Of a stretch of 64,000 bases of DNA, positions 1 to 10,960 are shown one piece after another. Under the pieces are notes generated by a model. It made no database searches. It worked only from the letters and a program-made list of their open reading frames with translations, and had not been told where the DNA came from. The stretch comes from Branchiostoma floridae. Its lineage: Eukaryota > Chordata > Leptocardii > Amphioxiformes > Branchiostomatidae. The translations under genes and the position numbers were made by a program. Location of the stretch: contig NC_049984.1 of NCBI RefSeq assembly GCF_000003815.2, positions 14,925,048-14,989,047 of the forward strand. Reading direction: 5' to 3'. Positions within the stretch are counted from its first letter, which is position 1. Each line of letters opens with the position of its first letter.

Positions 1-128
1 AGTCTGGTGACGACTCCGTCATTCCCACTATTACCGTTGCCACGTCCGTGCACAGTCCTGTCGCAGAGTTCAAGTCTATGTTGTGACGCGTCAGTCGCGC
101 CTTGAAAGTGATACCAATGGAGACCGCA

Positions 129-356
129 TCACAAGTAGTGACCTTGGTTTGTCACACCACGATCCGACATTGTGGAATTGTATGATGTGTGACAATTTTT
201 CCTCAGTTTTTTTTTTATTACATCCTCGCCAGACTTGCAAAGTATCTCAACCAACTGTTTGCAGGACTTTGAGAAGGTTGACATAATTCCCTCTACGTCT
301 CGAGTTTGGATCTCTGTCATGGACATCGCTGATGTCCTGCCTGAGGGTAGTGTCAC
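129..356 (-). other. Fragment with an NSTMSDRGVTN motif, unrecognised family
   Basis: Open reading frame of about 75 codons without a recognisable domain. It contains KKLRKNCHTSYNSTMSDRG; the TMSDR-x-V-x-N signature recurs on the same strand at 56.75-56.98 kb (NTMSDRHVVN). From memory, similar TMSDR sequences occur in uncharacterised proteins of corals, fish and other aquatic animals. Function unknown. It may be an exon of a mobile-element protein. Confidence rests only on the shared motif. Confidence 0.25.
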
Positions 357-359
357 GGG

Positions 360-1040
360 AAAAGTCAGATATTTTTTAAGAACTTGGATTCCGTCCTAAT
401 GGAGGCAGTTACCTTTGTCATGTCTGTCTTGACTCGAAACCTTTGCTGAAAAGATATGTATATATATGTATTTACGAAGGAGGGAAGAAAATAAAAAAGG
501 ATGGTTTCTGTCCATCCATTTCACAAACAAATGCTCCGTACATCTTTCCTAATGCATGACAGTACTGTCACCGTTGCGAACCAGAGTGACTATGTCTGCA
601 TTGATAAAGGTAGTGTTCAGTGAATGAGGGAACACATACTCTGCAGTAGTTGTGCCCGTTTGGGAATGCTGTAGCAGCCTTCACTTCTCCAATACTGAAA
701 GAAAGCTGTGTGATGATGATGATGGGTGTGCTGCTGTCAGTCTCCATTCAAAACAAAATGATGCTCATGTATTAATGAAATATTAACAGTTTTATGGGTA
801 TTGCAGAACAGGTCGTAGATGTTTTTGGCTGTTTGGTCGATGAATAATAGTTATGGTTTCATTTGAATTCGTTGTATTATGTGCATATTAGACAGCTGCT
901 GTGCTTAATGTGACATCAAAATAGCCCGATTTATTCTTCATTCGTCTGTTTGGGCCTTTGAACTTTGGTTGGATATCCACAAGTATATTCTCTTGACTTC
1001 AGATTGTAGTTAACGTATGTGTAACGTGTGTAATGTTTTC
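360..1040. other. No supported feature
   Basis: AT-rich sequence with short open frames only and no domain, repeat or splice pattern that I can support. Confidence 0.4.
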
Positions 1041-1045
1041 AAATT

Positions 1046-1314
1046 CTAATCTAATGGCGTTTGGCCCACTGTGGTTATCATCAGACATGATCGTGCATGT
1101 AACGGAGGGGCACCAGCCTTTCTGTCCTCATCTAGGTGGCTGGTTGTAAGATGACATACTGGGTAGCCCCTTTGAAATGCATCACGGACAGGAATGTAAT
1201 ACTGGTTGGTCCCATGTGTGTCATCGACAAACAGGAACTCCTTGACTGTTTGGTTTGAAGCCCTACAACAAATACTTTTTTGCATGAGGTAGGGAATCCA
1301 TTTCTCATTCTCAA
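1046..1314 (-). pseudogene. MULE/ZSWIM-like DDE transposase fragment
   Basis: The translation holds FLFVDDTHGTNQYY followed by RGYPVCHLTTSHLDE. The D-x-THGTN block with a downstream GYPV..-(S/T)-x-x-x-DE block is characteristic of the first catalytic aspartate region of MULE transposases and of related SWIM-zinc-finger proteins. Only this part is present; the second D, the E and the SWIM finger are absent nearby. It is therefore a truncated remnant or one exon. Superfamily assignment rests on motif recognition. Confidence 0.5.
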
Positions 1315-1629
1315 AATTAAACCTTATGTCATAGAGGCTTGTATATCAATACGTCCCATTTTGAGCTTTGCTATCAACTGACACGTGGGCCTCTTTTGTT
1401 CTCCTTAACATGTAGTTGTAATGGATGCAATATTGGAGATTCCAACAAACAGTATGGCACACTCTACCTGTAATTATTATAACAAAAGATTGAATTTTAT
1501 TCTGGCCGCAGCCAATGTTATCATACATATTATTAAATTTACAACTTAGCACAAACTGGTGTAACAACTGGTTCTTCAATGAAGTTCCCATGAATAATTT
1601 GTGCCTATTAGTTACACAAGCCAAAATTC

Positions 1630-2825
1630 ATCTTTTGCCTTAATGATAACAACAGACTGAATAAAGAAACGTAGAACTTGGTATCTATATTCACTACATT
1701 CACATGCAAGAAATGCTTGAAGATATTAAGTTCAGTACTTGCACTCTCGGTTTTGTGTGTATTCATCTGACGAGCGTTGGGGCAGCTGTGGAATGGCTGA
1801 TGGATATTTTCTTTCTAGATGTGTTGAAAACCAGCTGAGCACTTGACCAGTGGCTGCTCCGCTGCCTTTCCGAGATCTCGCAATCGACAAAACCTGCCTC
1901 AATGATCACCACGCCAGCCAGAAAAATGAATACTGGGTTTACTTGAGTTTGTTAAAGTAGCAGCAGACAGGCCACATGCAAGACAATGTTACCATCTGTC
2001 ACCCAACATCATCTGCTTAAATGATTATTTTGTATTGGTGGTAGATCATGTCATTATGATTTACCTTTCTAAAGATTCGAAGGTGCACCTGCCAGGTAGC
2101 AAAAGCAATTATTATTATGTACTCGTTTTTACATTCCTTTGCTGAATTGTCCAGCTGTAGATACAAGGTATTGGCATGGTGGCCACTGTAGTCTTGCACA
2201 TTAAACAGAAGAAGGCTTTAGACATTGAATGCTTAATACTGTTCCATCTTCTTCTGCATGTTATTTTCCTTTTAGCCCTCAGTGACCACTATTTCTTTAC
2301 CTTTTGGTCGTTGTCAATGGCCACCTCGCAATCAACTTTCGGAAAAGGCAAAGTATTTACAGCTATGGTTTCAAGGCGTGACTTCTCATTGGCTATCATA
2401 CCACCAGAGGAGACTTTGCCAAGCATGTTAACCACAAGTGTGGCGATATAACATATCAAGTTGCGAGTACTACTAGAACAAGTGTCGCTATGTGATATAT
2501 TTGCTCTAATGTTATTACTTTTGATGCCGTGGTGGTCTTCTCGTCTGCCAGCCCATCAACAAAACTTGTGCAGATACTATTCCGGTTTGAATAGTAGGTT
2601 ACAGCATCAAAGTTTGATGATGTCTGTGGCTCTTTGTGTAACTCTGCAATTGTTCTGGTGTCTTGGTGTATGGAATGCCAATGACATTGTGCTGCAGCCT
2701 TCACAGCACTGGTAGTGGTATGTCAATAACATCAGGTTCGTTGGCATGCACCCACTTTTATCTGTGTGCCTATCGAAAGGTAACTTAAAAGATTTACATT
2801 TGTTCTAGAATAAATACTAACTAGC
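1630..2825. other. No supported feature
   Basis: Several short open frames on both strands (for example 2176-2451 plus and 2456-2704 minus) overlap one another and have no recognisable motif. I treat them as chance frames. Confidence 0.35.
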
Positions 2826-2829
2826 TGTG

Positions 2830-3215
2830 GGAAATATACCTGGACATGCGGTAAACCATATTTTGTACATTGACGGAGTACTATGCCTTTCTGTTTCAGT
2901 TCTAATAAGGGATATGTGAGCCGTCTATCTCTCCTGCACACATGGGAACCCCTCACATTGTAGCCCTGGGTCGTTTCTTTTAACTTCTGTCCGGTAGGAA
3001 AGGAAAGATAGTCTCGGAACAGTACATGGTTTATGACATTACACGCTTCGTGCACAGTGACGCAACGCGGCAAACCAAACCTTCGCTGACTCCGAAGATG
3101 TCCGCCACACTCCTCATCAGGTCGCCAGAGGCTAGCCAATATCAAGTTGCCAATATCAACATCGCCACTCTCTTGCTTGCTGGTATTGCAGACTGCATCC
3201 GAGTGTCTCTCATTC
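2830..3215 (-). pseudogene. PIF/Harbinger transposase remnant
   Basis: Three reading frames have to be joined by eye. One has LMRSVADIFGVSEGLVCRV (the helix-turn-helix-like segment before the DDE domain), a second has VINHVLFRDYLSFPTGQKLK, and a third has CAGEIDGSHIPY, the first catalytic aspartate block (IDGSHI). This order is that of HARBI1-like transposases, which cut and paste Harbinger DNA transposons. At least two frameshifts and stops inside the third frame show that the copy is dead. Two further Harbinger remnants lie at 30.75-31.03 and 33.4-34.1 kb. Confidence 0.75.
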
Positions 3216-3219
3216 CCTG

Positions 3220-4345
3220 TACCGGGTCCAGCTTGTCACAAAAATCAGAAATGTGCCTCTCGTCATCCTGAACCGCTTGGTGAACTCTGCATCACATAGT
3301 GTGCCATAGACAATTTTATGCCAAAAGGTGGCAGGTACCCTTACATAATTTCAAATCGCCCGGTGGATAGGATCGCCACCTCGTGCCAAAGCAATGGCAG
3401 CGGGGAGGTAAGCAGGGTGAAGCTGGGAAACGACTCAACAACATCTACCGGTACCTTAGTCGTCTCTTGCGCGCTAGCCTTACTCCCTACCTCATGTTGG
3501 ACAAATCGCAATGAGATACGTAGACAAAAAACATCTGAAACATGGCGAGCAAAAAGTGTGGTGGCTCTCCCTAGCCTGGAGACCTACCTTGTTAGCTTTG
3601 TTCCGCTCCCGAAGGTCGCTACTCGCCGCCATATTGATTTGTAGTCTATTGTTGAATTTTGGATTCGCTGATTGGGTGGCGGCGCTGCTGTACGCATTCC
3701 AGACCTCCCTCCCTGATCGTCTGTACGGAACATACCCATGCGACCTGTTTTACTGTTGCGGAAGCGAAACAAGAACATCTTGCATGGCATGGGCTAACTA
3801 CAAATGGCTCCAACCAGGCTTGGACATCATACAGACCACACATAGCCGCCGTGTCCTGTAGTTTCTTCGGGAGTTGCTTTGGTGTTCGAGCTTCTTCAGG
3901 CCTTAGGTTGTCAGCTATCTTACTTGTATAATGTGTTCACAGGTGAACGAATATCCACGTACGAGTCTGTTACTGTGTGGTGTAAAAGTTGGCAATTAAA
4001 AGCTCATATTTCATAATTATTACTTTAGCTGCAGGATTTTGAATAGTCTAATCAGCAGGAAAAGGAAGTTTCACATCAGCAGGTCATACTCATTACAGTC
4101 TAGAACATACAAGATGTCTCCTTCAGTAGGATGTGTAAAGGGCCTACTGATTCTCGAGAATGGGTTTACCCCTCTGATGTTACAGGTATGGACTTACCAA
4201 GTCAAGGAGGTTATAAGGCAAGCGCAGTATCATGGCGGATCTATGACAACTTTACAGGGTAAAAAGTTGACACAAATACTAACAAATAAACTATTTCTGA
4301 TCCTATTACCGCAAATTTTGCACTGGGAGTTATTAAAAGTTATCA
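3220..4345. other. No supported gene
   Basis: Overlapping short frames occur between 3.3 and 3.9 kb on both strands, and a 136-codon plus-strand frame starts at 4039 that is antisense to the zinc-finger exon. None has a recognisable domain. Confidence 0.35.
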
Positions 4346-4351
4346 ACTTAC

Positions 4352-4601
4352 CTGGTTTTGCGTGTTTCTCTCTCTTGTGTCGGCTAAGATTCCCAGCTCT
4401 TTCGTATTTTTTATCGCACTCGTCGCAAGGATATAACTTTTTTCCGTGACCGCTGGCGGCAACTACGTTCGTGTCTGCCTCCTCCGAAGGATCATCAATC
4501 TCGCTATCCGCTTCTTCGTACTCTATTTCACTAAAATCGTCCTCGAAATCACTAAAATCAAAGTCACTCCACTCAAAGTCGTCATCTCCTGGGCGAGCCA
4601 T
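4352..4601 (-). CDS. First coding exon, acidic N-terminus plus one C2H2 zinc finger
   Basis: Starts at the ATG at 4601 (MARPGDDDFEWSDFD) and runs 83 codons to a good donor, AG|GTAAGT, at 4352/4351. Residues 1-55 are strongly acidic, with repeated D/E and S/F-D-F motifs. They are followed by a canonical C2H2 finger, CDECDKKYERAGNLSRHKRE then H, with spacing C-x2-C-x12-H-x4-H. I place the start at the inner ATG because the 31 upstream codons are open but lack domain character. No stop or frameshift is present, making this one of the few undamaged coding exons in the window. The rest of the gene is not recognisable downstream. It could be a host transcription factor, or the N-terminus of a mobile-element protein, many of which begin with a single C2H2 finger. 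Confidence 0.7.
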
Positions 4602-4604
4602 CTT

Positions 4605-5410
4605 GAAACTGACCGTGGACCAGGGACCCACGCTGGCGCGCGCTATGCAAATTGGGGGTAATTGACACCTCAACGCGAAGTTGTTACTTCGCACCTGAGG
4701 GGAACATCGATTGTGTCCAATCTCCTTGCGATATAACCTCCTTGCCAGAGTCGAGTTTCGTCATCCTTTTGGCCATATCCATACCACTTGGTGTTTTCAA
4801 TCAGAATGTAACACTGGATTCTAAGACGACAGCGTCTCCCTTTTTTCATAACTCAGCAGTAGCCACCAACAGAGGGGAGACTTTCTCTTTACCTCTACCT
4901 CCTCACACCTACACTCATGTAGTCGGTTTGTCTTGGGGTGTCGTTTATCAGCAGAAAGTATTTTGGTCCAACCTGGAACCATTTACTTTTACCAAATAAC
5001 TGGACGATGAGTGGATTTGTGTGTAGTTCCATCTGGGATACTGTTCTCTTAAGATGTGCCAAATGAATGTACTTTTGAAGTTTGCGACAAGTTACGGATC
5101 TTAATCTTTCTCCTCTCTATCTCGTAGACCTGTTAGAACGTCTGAAGCCTGGTCTGTATTTATACAGTAATTGATATTGAAAGTACCTGAAACTTGGATA
5201 AATAGTGCAGGTTGATGAGGTTTGTAAAAACCCTGTTCCAGGGTACCGGTATATGTGTCGAAGTAGTCAATTGATGTGAGCTATAGTAACATGATTTTTA
5301 CTCAGATTCTAAAATACATAATGTACAACAGGTAACCTTAACGACAACTGAAGGTTGTAAAGGCGTTAGTCGGCATAAGTGCAGTTTGATGCTTCCACGG
5401 CAAACCGCTC
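4605..5410. other. No supported gene; upstream region of the zinc-finger exon
   Basis: The 115-codon plus-strand frame at 4652-4999 lacks any motif. The segment just upstream of 4601 would be the promoter or 5' UTR of the zinc-finger exon, but no TATA box is obvious. Confidence 0.3.
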
Positions 5411-5417
5411 CTCTGTT

Positions 5418-5813
5418 TTAAAACGACACACGGTCACGAAATCCCCGTACATTGAAAACCATAGTTGGTATAGTTCGCTCATAGTTGGTATGGCACCTCC
5501 AACATCTTAATGTAACTTTCTTTTTTGTACAAGTGCCGGCTAGACTATGATAAGTCACGTCTTTAGTAGGATCATGGATGGTTAGTGTGCCTGGGTTTCC
5601 AGAAAGGTCAGTGCATCCTCTAAAGCGTATGTCTGTGGGAGGAACCAATACTTTGACATTGGCTGGTTCAGAGTTAACGTTGATGAGGTCTGACAAACTT
5701 TTTTTTATTACACTGTGAATTTCGGTTAAAGTTCTGTAATCCACACTTCTTAGCAAACTCATGGAATCTAGCAGTGTCATTGGTATTCCCCTTTCAAGGT
5801 CCAGGGCTGGCAC
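5418..5813 (-). pseudogene. KDZ/HMGXB3-like cysteine-cluster fragment
   Basis: A 131-codon open frame containing SGNPGTLTIHDPTKDVTYHS and then KKKVTLRCWRCHTNYERT. A short sentence-like segment followed by V-x-L-x-C-x-x-C-H-x-x-Y resembles the cysteine cluster found in animal KDZ transposases and the host protein HMGXB3. In those proteins the cluster precedes the transposase core, and a KDZ core is present on the same strand at 59.5 kb. The frame is open, but no transposase follows here, so it is either a lone exon or a truncated copy. Confidence 0.45.
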
Positions 5814-5819
5814 ATATTA

Positions 5820-6975
5820 GATGGCACTCAGACAATCTTTGCCACCGCAGCATCTGCTTGGGGTTTAGTGGTAGCCTCCACAGCGGTGTCCTTTCGCTTC
5901 AGCGCCTTGCTGTCGAGTTCCACTTCAGCCTTTGCTATGAGGAGTATAGAGAATAAGACATAATTTATTAGTTACAAATGTTACAAAGACTAAAACGGGT
6001 TTGTAATGCAGCCTTCAAGGTCAGTAAACAAGCAAAATGTTCCCGGCGGCGGGGCACAAGAGGTGTAATGGTCCTTTAAAAGTAGCGCATCTATTAAGCT
6101 TTGTGTAATGCTCTCGGTCTTGTCGCTTTGAACATATTACGTAATGGATTTTTTTCCCTAAGACGAAGTAGTTTTGTTTAATTTACTGTGCGTTAAAATT
6201 GAAACGACATATGATAACAATACTCTGAATGGTGATGGGTTGAAGGCACAACAATCAGAAAAATTCGGGGGAGATATGGAAGAGCGAAAAAACATTTCAA
6301 AGAGAAAATAAAAGGGGAGTGGTTTTTGTACCTTGCTCACCATCCAACTCTTGTGGAATCGTTTTGTACAGGCGATTTATCTTCTCTATTTCAACCTCGA
6401 GGATCCGTGAAACTTGGCATTAGTGGTGGCCTGCTGCCATGGGCAGGATGTCATCTTTTCTCGGGCCACAACTCGGACACGAGTGTCTTCTTACGTCTTA
6501 GCTGGACGTCGACACTCGTGGCCTTCTGAATGTCTGACAGCAGAAATGAATAAATTCCATTCAATCATACTCCGTGAATCTCTTTATGTGTGTTCTATAG
6601 AAACTGAATAAGAACAATTTTCAAGATAGACAAATACCTAATAACCCAAGTTTTATGTCTCACGGAAATAAGTTTTATTACTTAAACACGATACCTTATT
6701 ACGGTAAACAGATTTTGCGCATATTTCATGAGGGTATCACTCATGGAAAAATTATTGTTGTAACCTAAATGCCATTTATGCTACAGTGAGTATTAAAATA
6801 ACCTTCTTATCTGTAAATGCTATTTCTTATTGTTGCTGATTTTCATGTTTCCTTAAAGTTTAAAGTACTGTAACAATAACATTTCCTTCGTGCCTTTGTA
6901 TTGCCTCCATTGCAGGCTGCAGGTACTATGTAAAGATTTTATGTAACAGACGAATAAAAATATTTGCTCCGCTAG
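5820..6975. other. No supported gene; one short inverted repeat
   Basis: No domain recognised. An inverted repeat, CACGAGTGTC ... GACACTCGTG, lies near 6478-6521 with a loop of about 24 bases. Confidence 0.35.
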
Positions 6976-6979
6976 CTGC

Positions 6980-7174
6980 TTAAGACCAGATACGGTGTGC
7001 CTGACCTCCCTCTGTGGCACCCCTGCTGACAGGACACTGATTCACATCGCTTAACCATTGAAGAATGCAGTGCCTGCAAAAGCTGTGGCCCGTGTTATGA
7101 TCATCATGCAACAGGCAATGACTGATGTAGGTAGCTACATAGTATTTGGATCTCACTATCCGATCCTTTAGCAT
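6980..7174 (-). pseudogene. Partial RING-finger coding segment
   Basis: The minus strand encodes GHSFCRHCILQWLSDVNQCP then VSRG, the second half of a RING domain (C-G-H-x-F-C-x-x-C-I-x-x-W-L ... C-P). The residue before GH is threonine rather than the usual cysteine ligand, and the first C-x-x-C pair is not recognisable upstream, so the domain is incomplete. The reading frame ends with TAA 16 codons after the CPVSR motif. If expressed it would resemble RNF41-type E3 ligases. It could be a terminal exon whose first half lies in another exon. Confidence 0.55.
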
Positions 7175-7179
7175 AGCAA

Positions 7180-8230
7180 AAGGTTATGAATGATTAAGAA
7201 AACCGGTTACATGTGTATGAAAATTATTATTTCCTTTGAAGTTGTTACGTTTGATCTATAGACATGCAGTATCATTACAATAACTATAAGTTGAACTTGA
7301 ATTTCCTGTAGAAGTATTATTTGTCAATTCAACACTGACAACATAGAGAGTTAAGTTAACTTAACATGTTGCACCAGGGTCATGTATTTATGGGATTTTT
7401 AATTCTACACTGAGGCATCCATCCTGAGGGTGGTTTCCATATCGAGTTTTGTACAGGCGATTTTTTTTAGAAAATTCCTTGGACAAGGATGACAGGAAAC
7501 AATGTATCAGAAAGGTACTACTAGGCCTGCCTTGAGACTTGGGCGCATGCTTGGTTTGAGGAGTGGTGTCTCCGTCTTGATATTTCTCATCACCTGGTCT
7601 GCCACACGGGCGTTGTGCTCTTCCAGGTACTGTAAAATGGACTATCATATCAGTGTATCAGAGGATTAACGGGCAGTTTGGCAAGCATCTCCCTCAAGGA
7701 TGAGTGGTTATAGTTCTTCACGCTGATTATGGATTTGAACAACTTCATCTCCAGGATGGAGCCAGTTGCTACAAGTGTCATGTAAAGATTGATGAATATT
7801 CAATGATAGTAACCATCAGAAGTATGGAATCGGCTAAATATGGAATGGTAATAAGGGGCAAGGAACTGTCTAATCTATTGAGATAAAAACTGAACATCAT
7901 ATCAGAAGGTCAAAATCCGTATATACTTGCTTTATATAAGAATATAGGTGGATATATGTGTAAAAGTAAAATCAGAACTGCAAATCAACAAAACATCCAA
8001 CGTATAGACCAATATGCATCATTTTCCATTTGTTTGAGTGTCAAATTCAGTTCATAGCTACACTGCAATACACTCACTGTGACAAATTATGTTCATTTTA
8101 CAAAGAAATGCTATTTAGTGTGCCAATGGGGACAAGATAAGGGCCGATGTTAACATATGGCCTTGGTAAATAAAATTACTTCGTGACATGTTATTGTTAA
8201 AGAAAAGATTCTCTACAATTTGAAAAGTGA
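7180..8230. other. No supported gene
   Basis: Short frames only. The minus-strand frame 7388-7648 is Pro/Gly/Lys-mixed without a motif. The region follows a splice donor at 8236 and could be intron. Confidence 0.3.
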
Positions 8231-8236
8231 CGTTAC

Positions 8237-8420
8237 CTTTTGTACGTAACATGGACTTCATCCACGACGATTCCGGCCAGGTTTTCGTGGTATACTGCAC
8301 TCTCCAGTGGTCTTAAAGTACCCAGCGTTCGGAACCACCGTGCACAAGCTGATACTATCCCTTTGCTATCCAGTCGCTGCTTGTCGTGTACTACGGTGTC
8401 GTAAATAATGCCAGATTGTA
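8237..8420 (-). pseudogene. RecQ-like helicase exon carrying Walker B (motif II)
   Basis: The frame reads GTLRPLESAVYHENLAGIVV and continues DEVHVTYK, which is the motif II region of a RecQ-type superfamily 2 helicase: a run of hydrophobics, V-V-D-E-x-H, then V-x-x-W-G in intact proteins. Here it is DEVH rather than DEAH. A donor AAAG|GTAACG ends the exon at 8237. On this strand the segment lies downstream of the motif III and motif IV segments, so the order is scrambled relative to a normal helicase. It therefore belongs to a second copy or a rearranged one. Confidence 0.65.
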
Positions 8421-8559
8421 TTTATATTTATATACATTCGTACTTTCAAATGAGACTTGATATGTTCGTCACAGCTAAATCTGCTAGACAACTGCCTTTT
8501 CTGTAGCCCAATGACGATTTACTACAGACTTCATGCTTTATGCATCTGCATGGAAAGCT

Positions 8560-8729
8560 CTTGCATGGAAAGCTCTTACTGTTCCCTTTATCTGGTGGCA
8601 GCAAACACTTTTGAACACCTTCCATTCATCCATGACCTTGTGTTTTCGCGGCAGGTACACAACGTGTTTGTCGATCTTTGACGGTTCCTTTGCCTGCTTC
8701 AGGACATCTAGTAGAGGTTCAATGTCAAC
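8560..8729 (-). pseudogene. RecQ-like helicase exon, start of second RecA domain
   Basis: After an acceptor ATTAG| at 8730 the frame reads VDIEPLLDVLKQAKEPSKID and then KHVVYLPRKHKVMDEWKVFK. This matches the beginning of the C-terminal RecA-like domain, where intact proteins read roughly I-x-x-L-x-x-E-L ... x-x-V-I-Y-x-x-x. It continues toward an F-H-A-D block, which in this family precedes motif V. A 15-bp tandem duplication of the RAFHA codons (8548-8577) and an in-frame TAA just after it show decay. Confidence 0.6.
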
Positions 8730-8949
8730 CTAATGTACAAATATAGACGAAAAAAGGATAGTGTGTGCAAAACATTGCATTTACAACAGAACCACAACTT
8801 AGATAAAAAGACAGTTTTGATCAAAATGCATCCAATTTTTTTTTTACCTAATAGTATAATCTTAGGCTCATTAGCTTTGGTTCAATACCCCCAGTAAGAA
8901 TATTGTTTAGATTATTGGGGACAACCCTAGACATTTTAAAATGTGTTTA

Positions 8950-9185
8950 TTGAAAATATGTGTGATTGTAATTCGACCTTCATGCTTGATACTTTCTTGC
9001 TGACGAGAAAGATGCTTCTTCTGTCCGGGCTGCCCTTGACTACTGTCAGCTTCAGCTTATCCAGGAGGAGCTTCTTGATGGCCACTTCTTGGACCTCATT
9101 TATTGCTGTCGCTGTCAGTGTCATGAAGGGGACTTTCTTTTAGGACAGCTCTCCTATCGCTCCAATGTTGAAGAAGGGTGTTCTT
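8950..9185 (-). pseudogene. RecQ-like helicase segment with motif III
   Basis: The frame reads FFNIGAIGELS, an in-frame TAA, then KKVPFMTLTATAINEVQEVA, followed by KLTVVKGSPDRRSIFLVSKK. The block (V-P-F-x-x-L-T-A-T-A) is motif III of RecQ helicases, and S-P-(D/N)-R-x-x-I-F-L is the usual linker to the second RecA domain. The stop between IGELS and KKVPF marks it as a pseudogene. The adjoining minus-strand segment at 8560-8729 continues the protein in the correct order, probably across an intron. The same helicase family is represented by complementary pieces at 61.5-63.2 kb. Confidence 0.75.
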
Positions 9186-9189
9186 AATT

Positions 9190-9775
9190 TTTTTTCCCTG
9201 TTGTGGATGATTGTAACTTGTCATTGCAAATATGTGGAAATAGCAGACTCGTTCTAGTAGTACAGGTAGTTATAAATATTTGGAAAAAAGAGTTTGTACA
9301 TGATTGAATAGGTTCTTGTTTTTGAAGTCTGTTATGAGCCGGTGGTAAGGCTATGATGAATTGTGAAAGACTAGCCGCACACATTGAACATTTCAGGAGC
9401 ACATGGTTTATTGTGTCCTTTCTCCAGGATTCTAACACCAGAATGAGGTCACAGGACTAATCTACTGCTAAAATAGGGGGGGTTTGGGTAGGAGAGATCA
9501 CATAGTTCACAGTGTGTTCATAACAAAGTCACATTAATATATATTAAATGTAAAGAATCTGTTTCGATATGTGTAGGGTACATGGTGTAAGGTGAGAATA
9601 GCTTTATAGAATTGGGGATGTACACTATATATATTAATGTCAATTACACTGGACATTTATTATGATGGGAAGGAATGGCCATCATCATCACCGTATCTAC
9701 TCTTTAAAATATTAAATATATCTGCCTAGTTGAAAAAAATACACTATTGTATACAATGGTAGATGAAATGCAAAC
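9190..9775. other. No supported gene
   Basis: AT-rich spacer between the helicase and OTU exons. The frame at 9184-9438 has no motif. It is plausible intron or intergenic sequence. Confidence 0.3.
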
Positions 9776-9779
9776 GTAC

Positions 9780-10032
9780 CATCAAGACTTGCATAGTGGT
9801 TTTCGGCATAATGTCCCAGCAGCAAAGGAGGATCTTTCTTGCCCCCAGTCCCCGTACTTGGTGGTGATGGTGGCGCCTCTACACTGGACACGATGCTGAC
9901 ATCCTGACTAAACATGTCCACCATGGCATGTAGGACAATGTGGTCTCCTAACGTCATATCATGTGACATGGTACTCGGGTAACCTTCCAAGTTTTGATCT
10001 AGGACAAAGGCACTGAGATGGTCACCGTTATC
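9780..10032 (-). CDS. Exon with the C-terminal half of an OTU-type cysteine protease
   Basis: Flanked by an acceptor CTTTCAG| at 10033 and a donor G|GTACGT at 9780, the exon encodes LEGYPSTMSHDMTLGDHIVL, then a segment ending DVSIVSSVEA, a 20-residue Pro/Ser/Gly-rich insert, and LLLGHYAENHYASLDG. The W/L-G-D-x-x-x-x-x-A strand-helix and the terminal G-H-Y-x-x-H-Y-x-S-L are the OTU signature; the histidine of HY is the catalytic one. OTU proteases cleave ubiquitin chains. The catalytic Cys block (D-G-x-C-x-F) is not found upstream, so it would have to lie on an unrecognised exon. The exon is free of stops. OTU domains are also carried by animal transposons, and a second OTU remnant is at 38.3 kb. 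Confidence 0.75.
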
Positions 10033-10034
10033 CT

Positions 10035-10560
10035 GAAAGTAGAGCATAAGCATCGGCGGATGTAACAGGCACCACTCCGTTGTAGGTTCTGTACAGTTGA
10101 GTAGACAGAGAGACACGTCTTTGTTGCCGTTGAGATCTGGAAGCACGTCTTTCTTCCGGTCTGATCCATTCTGTCGTCAGGCCATATCGGCGATTTGGAT
10201 AGACACGCTGCACATGGTCTTATTTCTATAGCTGCGAACCTTGGACTGTCTGTCCAATAGTGGATATGCTGGCACATTGTGATTCTCCTTGATCTTGGAC
10301 TTCGGGATTGCAAATACAGTGGATGAGGTTTGCCCTGGTTCATCTGACACTACATAAATAGACTCGTGTTAACCTGAAAATGAGTGTGAAGAATCTTGTA
10401 CATTGACGACAGGCGGTTCATAGCTCAGGTGATAAACGTTGAGACCTAGTTCCTCATTTTGGGGGGCAAGGGGAGGGCCGTCGCAAAAATATGTGAACTG
10501 CATGCATGCAGATGATCTTCGTACGTTACATTGGACGTCTAGCAGAAACAACCAAAAATT
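10035..10560 (-). other. Possible upstream exons of the OTU gene, unrecognised
   Basis: Several minus-strand frames look protein-like in composition (for example PGQTSSTVFAIPKSKIKENH and NKDVSLCLLNCTEPTTEW) but do not match a family I know, and no catalytic Cys box of an OTU domain appears. Frame changes would be needed to link them. I record them only because they adjoin a solid OTU exon on the same strand. Confidence 0.2.
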
Positions 10561-10960
10561 CAGTTCAGCTTACTAGTACCTTGTTCGTCATGATGTCAAC
10601 AAGTCACGTCAACAAAAATCAAAGCGCAAGGACGTTATATAGTTAAATTAGTTGCACTAGGAAAACCCAGACTAGGAAAAGAATGAAAGTGGGTTCTGCT
10701 TTTGGTGGAAGCAATCACGTGTTTTGAAACTTTTGGTGATGATTATGTTAATCATGGAATTATTCTCACCTTGTCATTAAAAGAAGTACAGTTAAATTTA
10801 TTATTTCTTTACATTTACCCAGTTATATAAGTGTATGCGGAACTCATTTACTATTCCCCAGAGCACTGCTCGCTGTTTTAAACTATTTGAAACCACAAAT
10901 CTACTACGAAAAACGTAGAAATGTGAGACGTAAACTAAACTGAGTAGTTGACTAGTTAAT

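Noticed and set aside
83-286. Plus-strand frame ending VSQPTVCRTLRRL, looks like a helix-turn-helix
   Set aside because: Short, no supporting flank, and the opposite strand carries a motif shared with another locus.
4039-4661. Plus-strand frames of up to 136 codons, one Ser/Lys-rich
   Set aside because: Antisense to the acidic/C2H2 exon; the Ser-rich frame is the reverse reading of GA-rich acidic codons.
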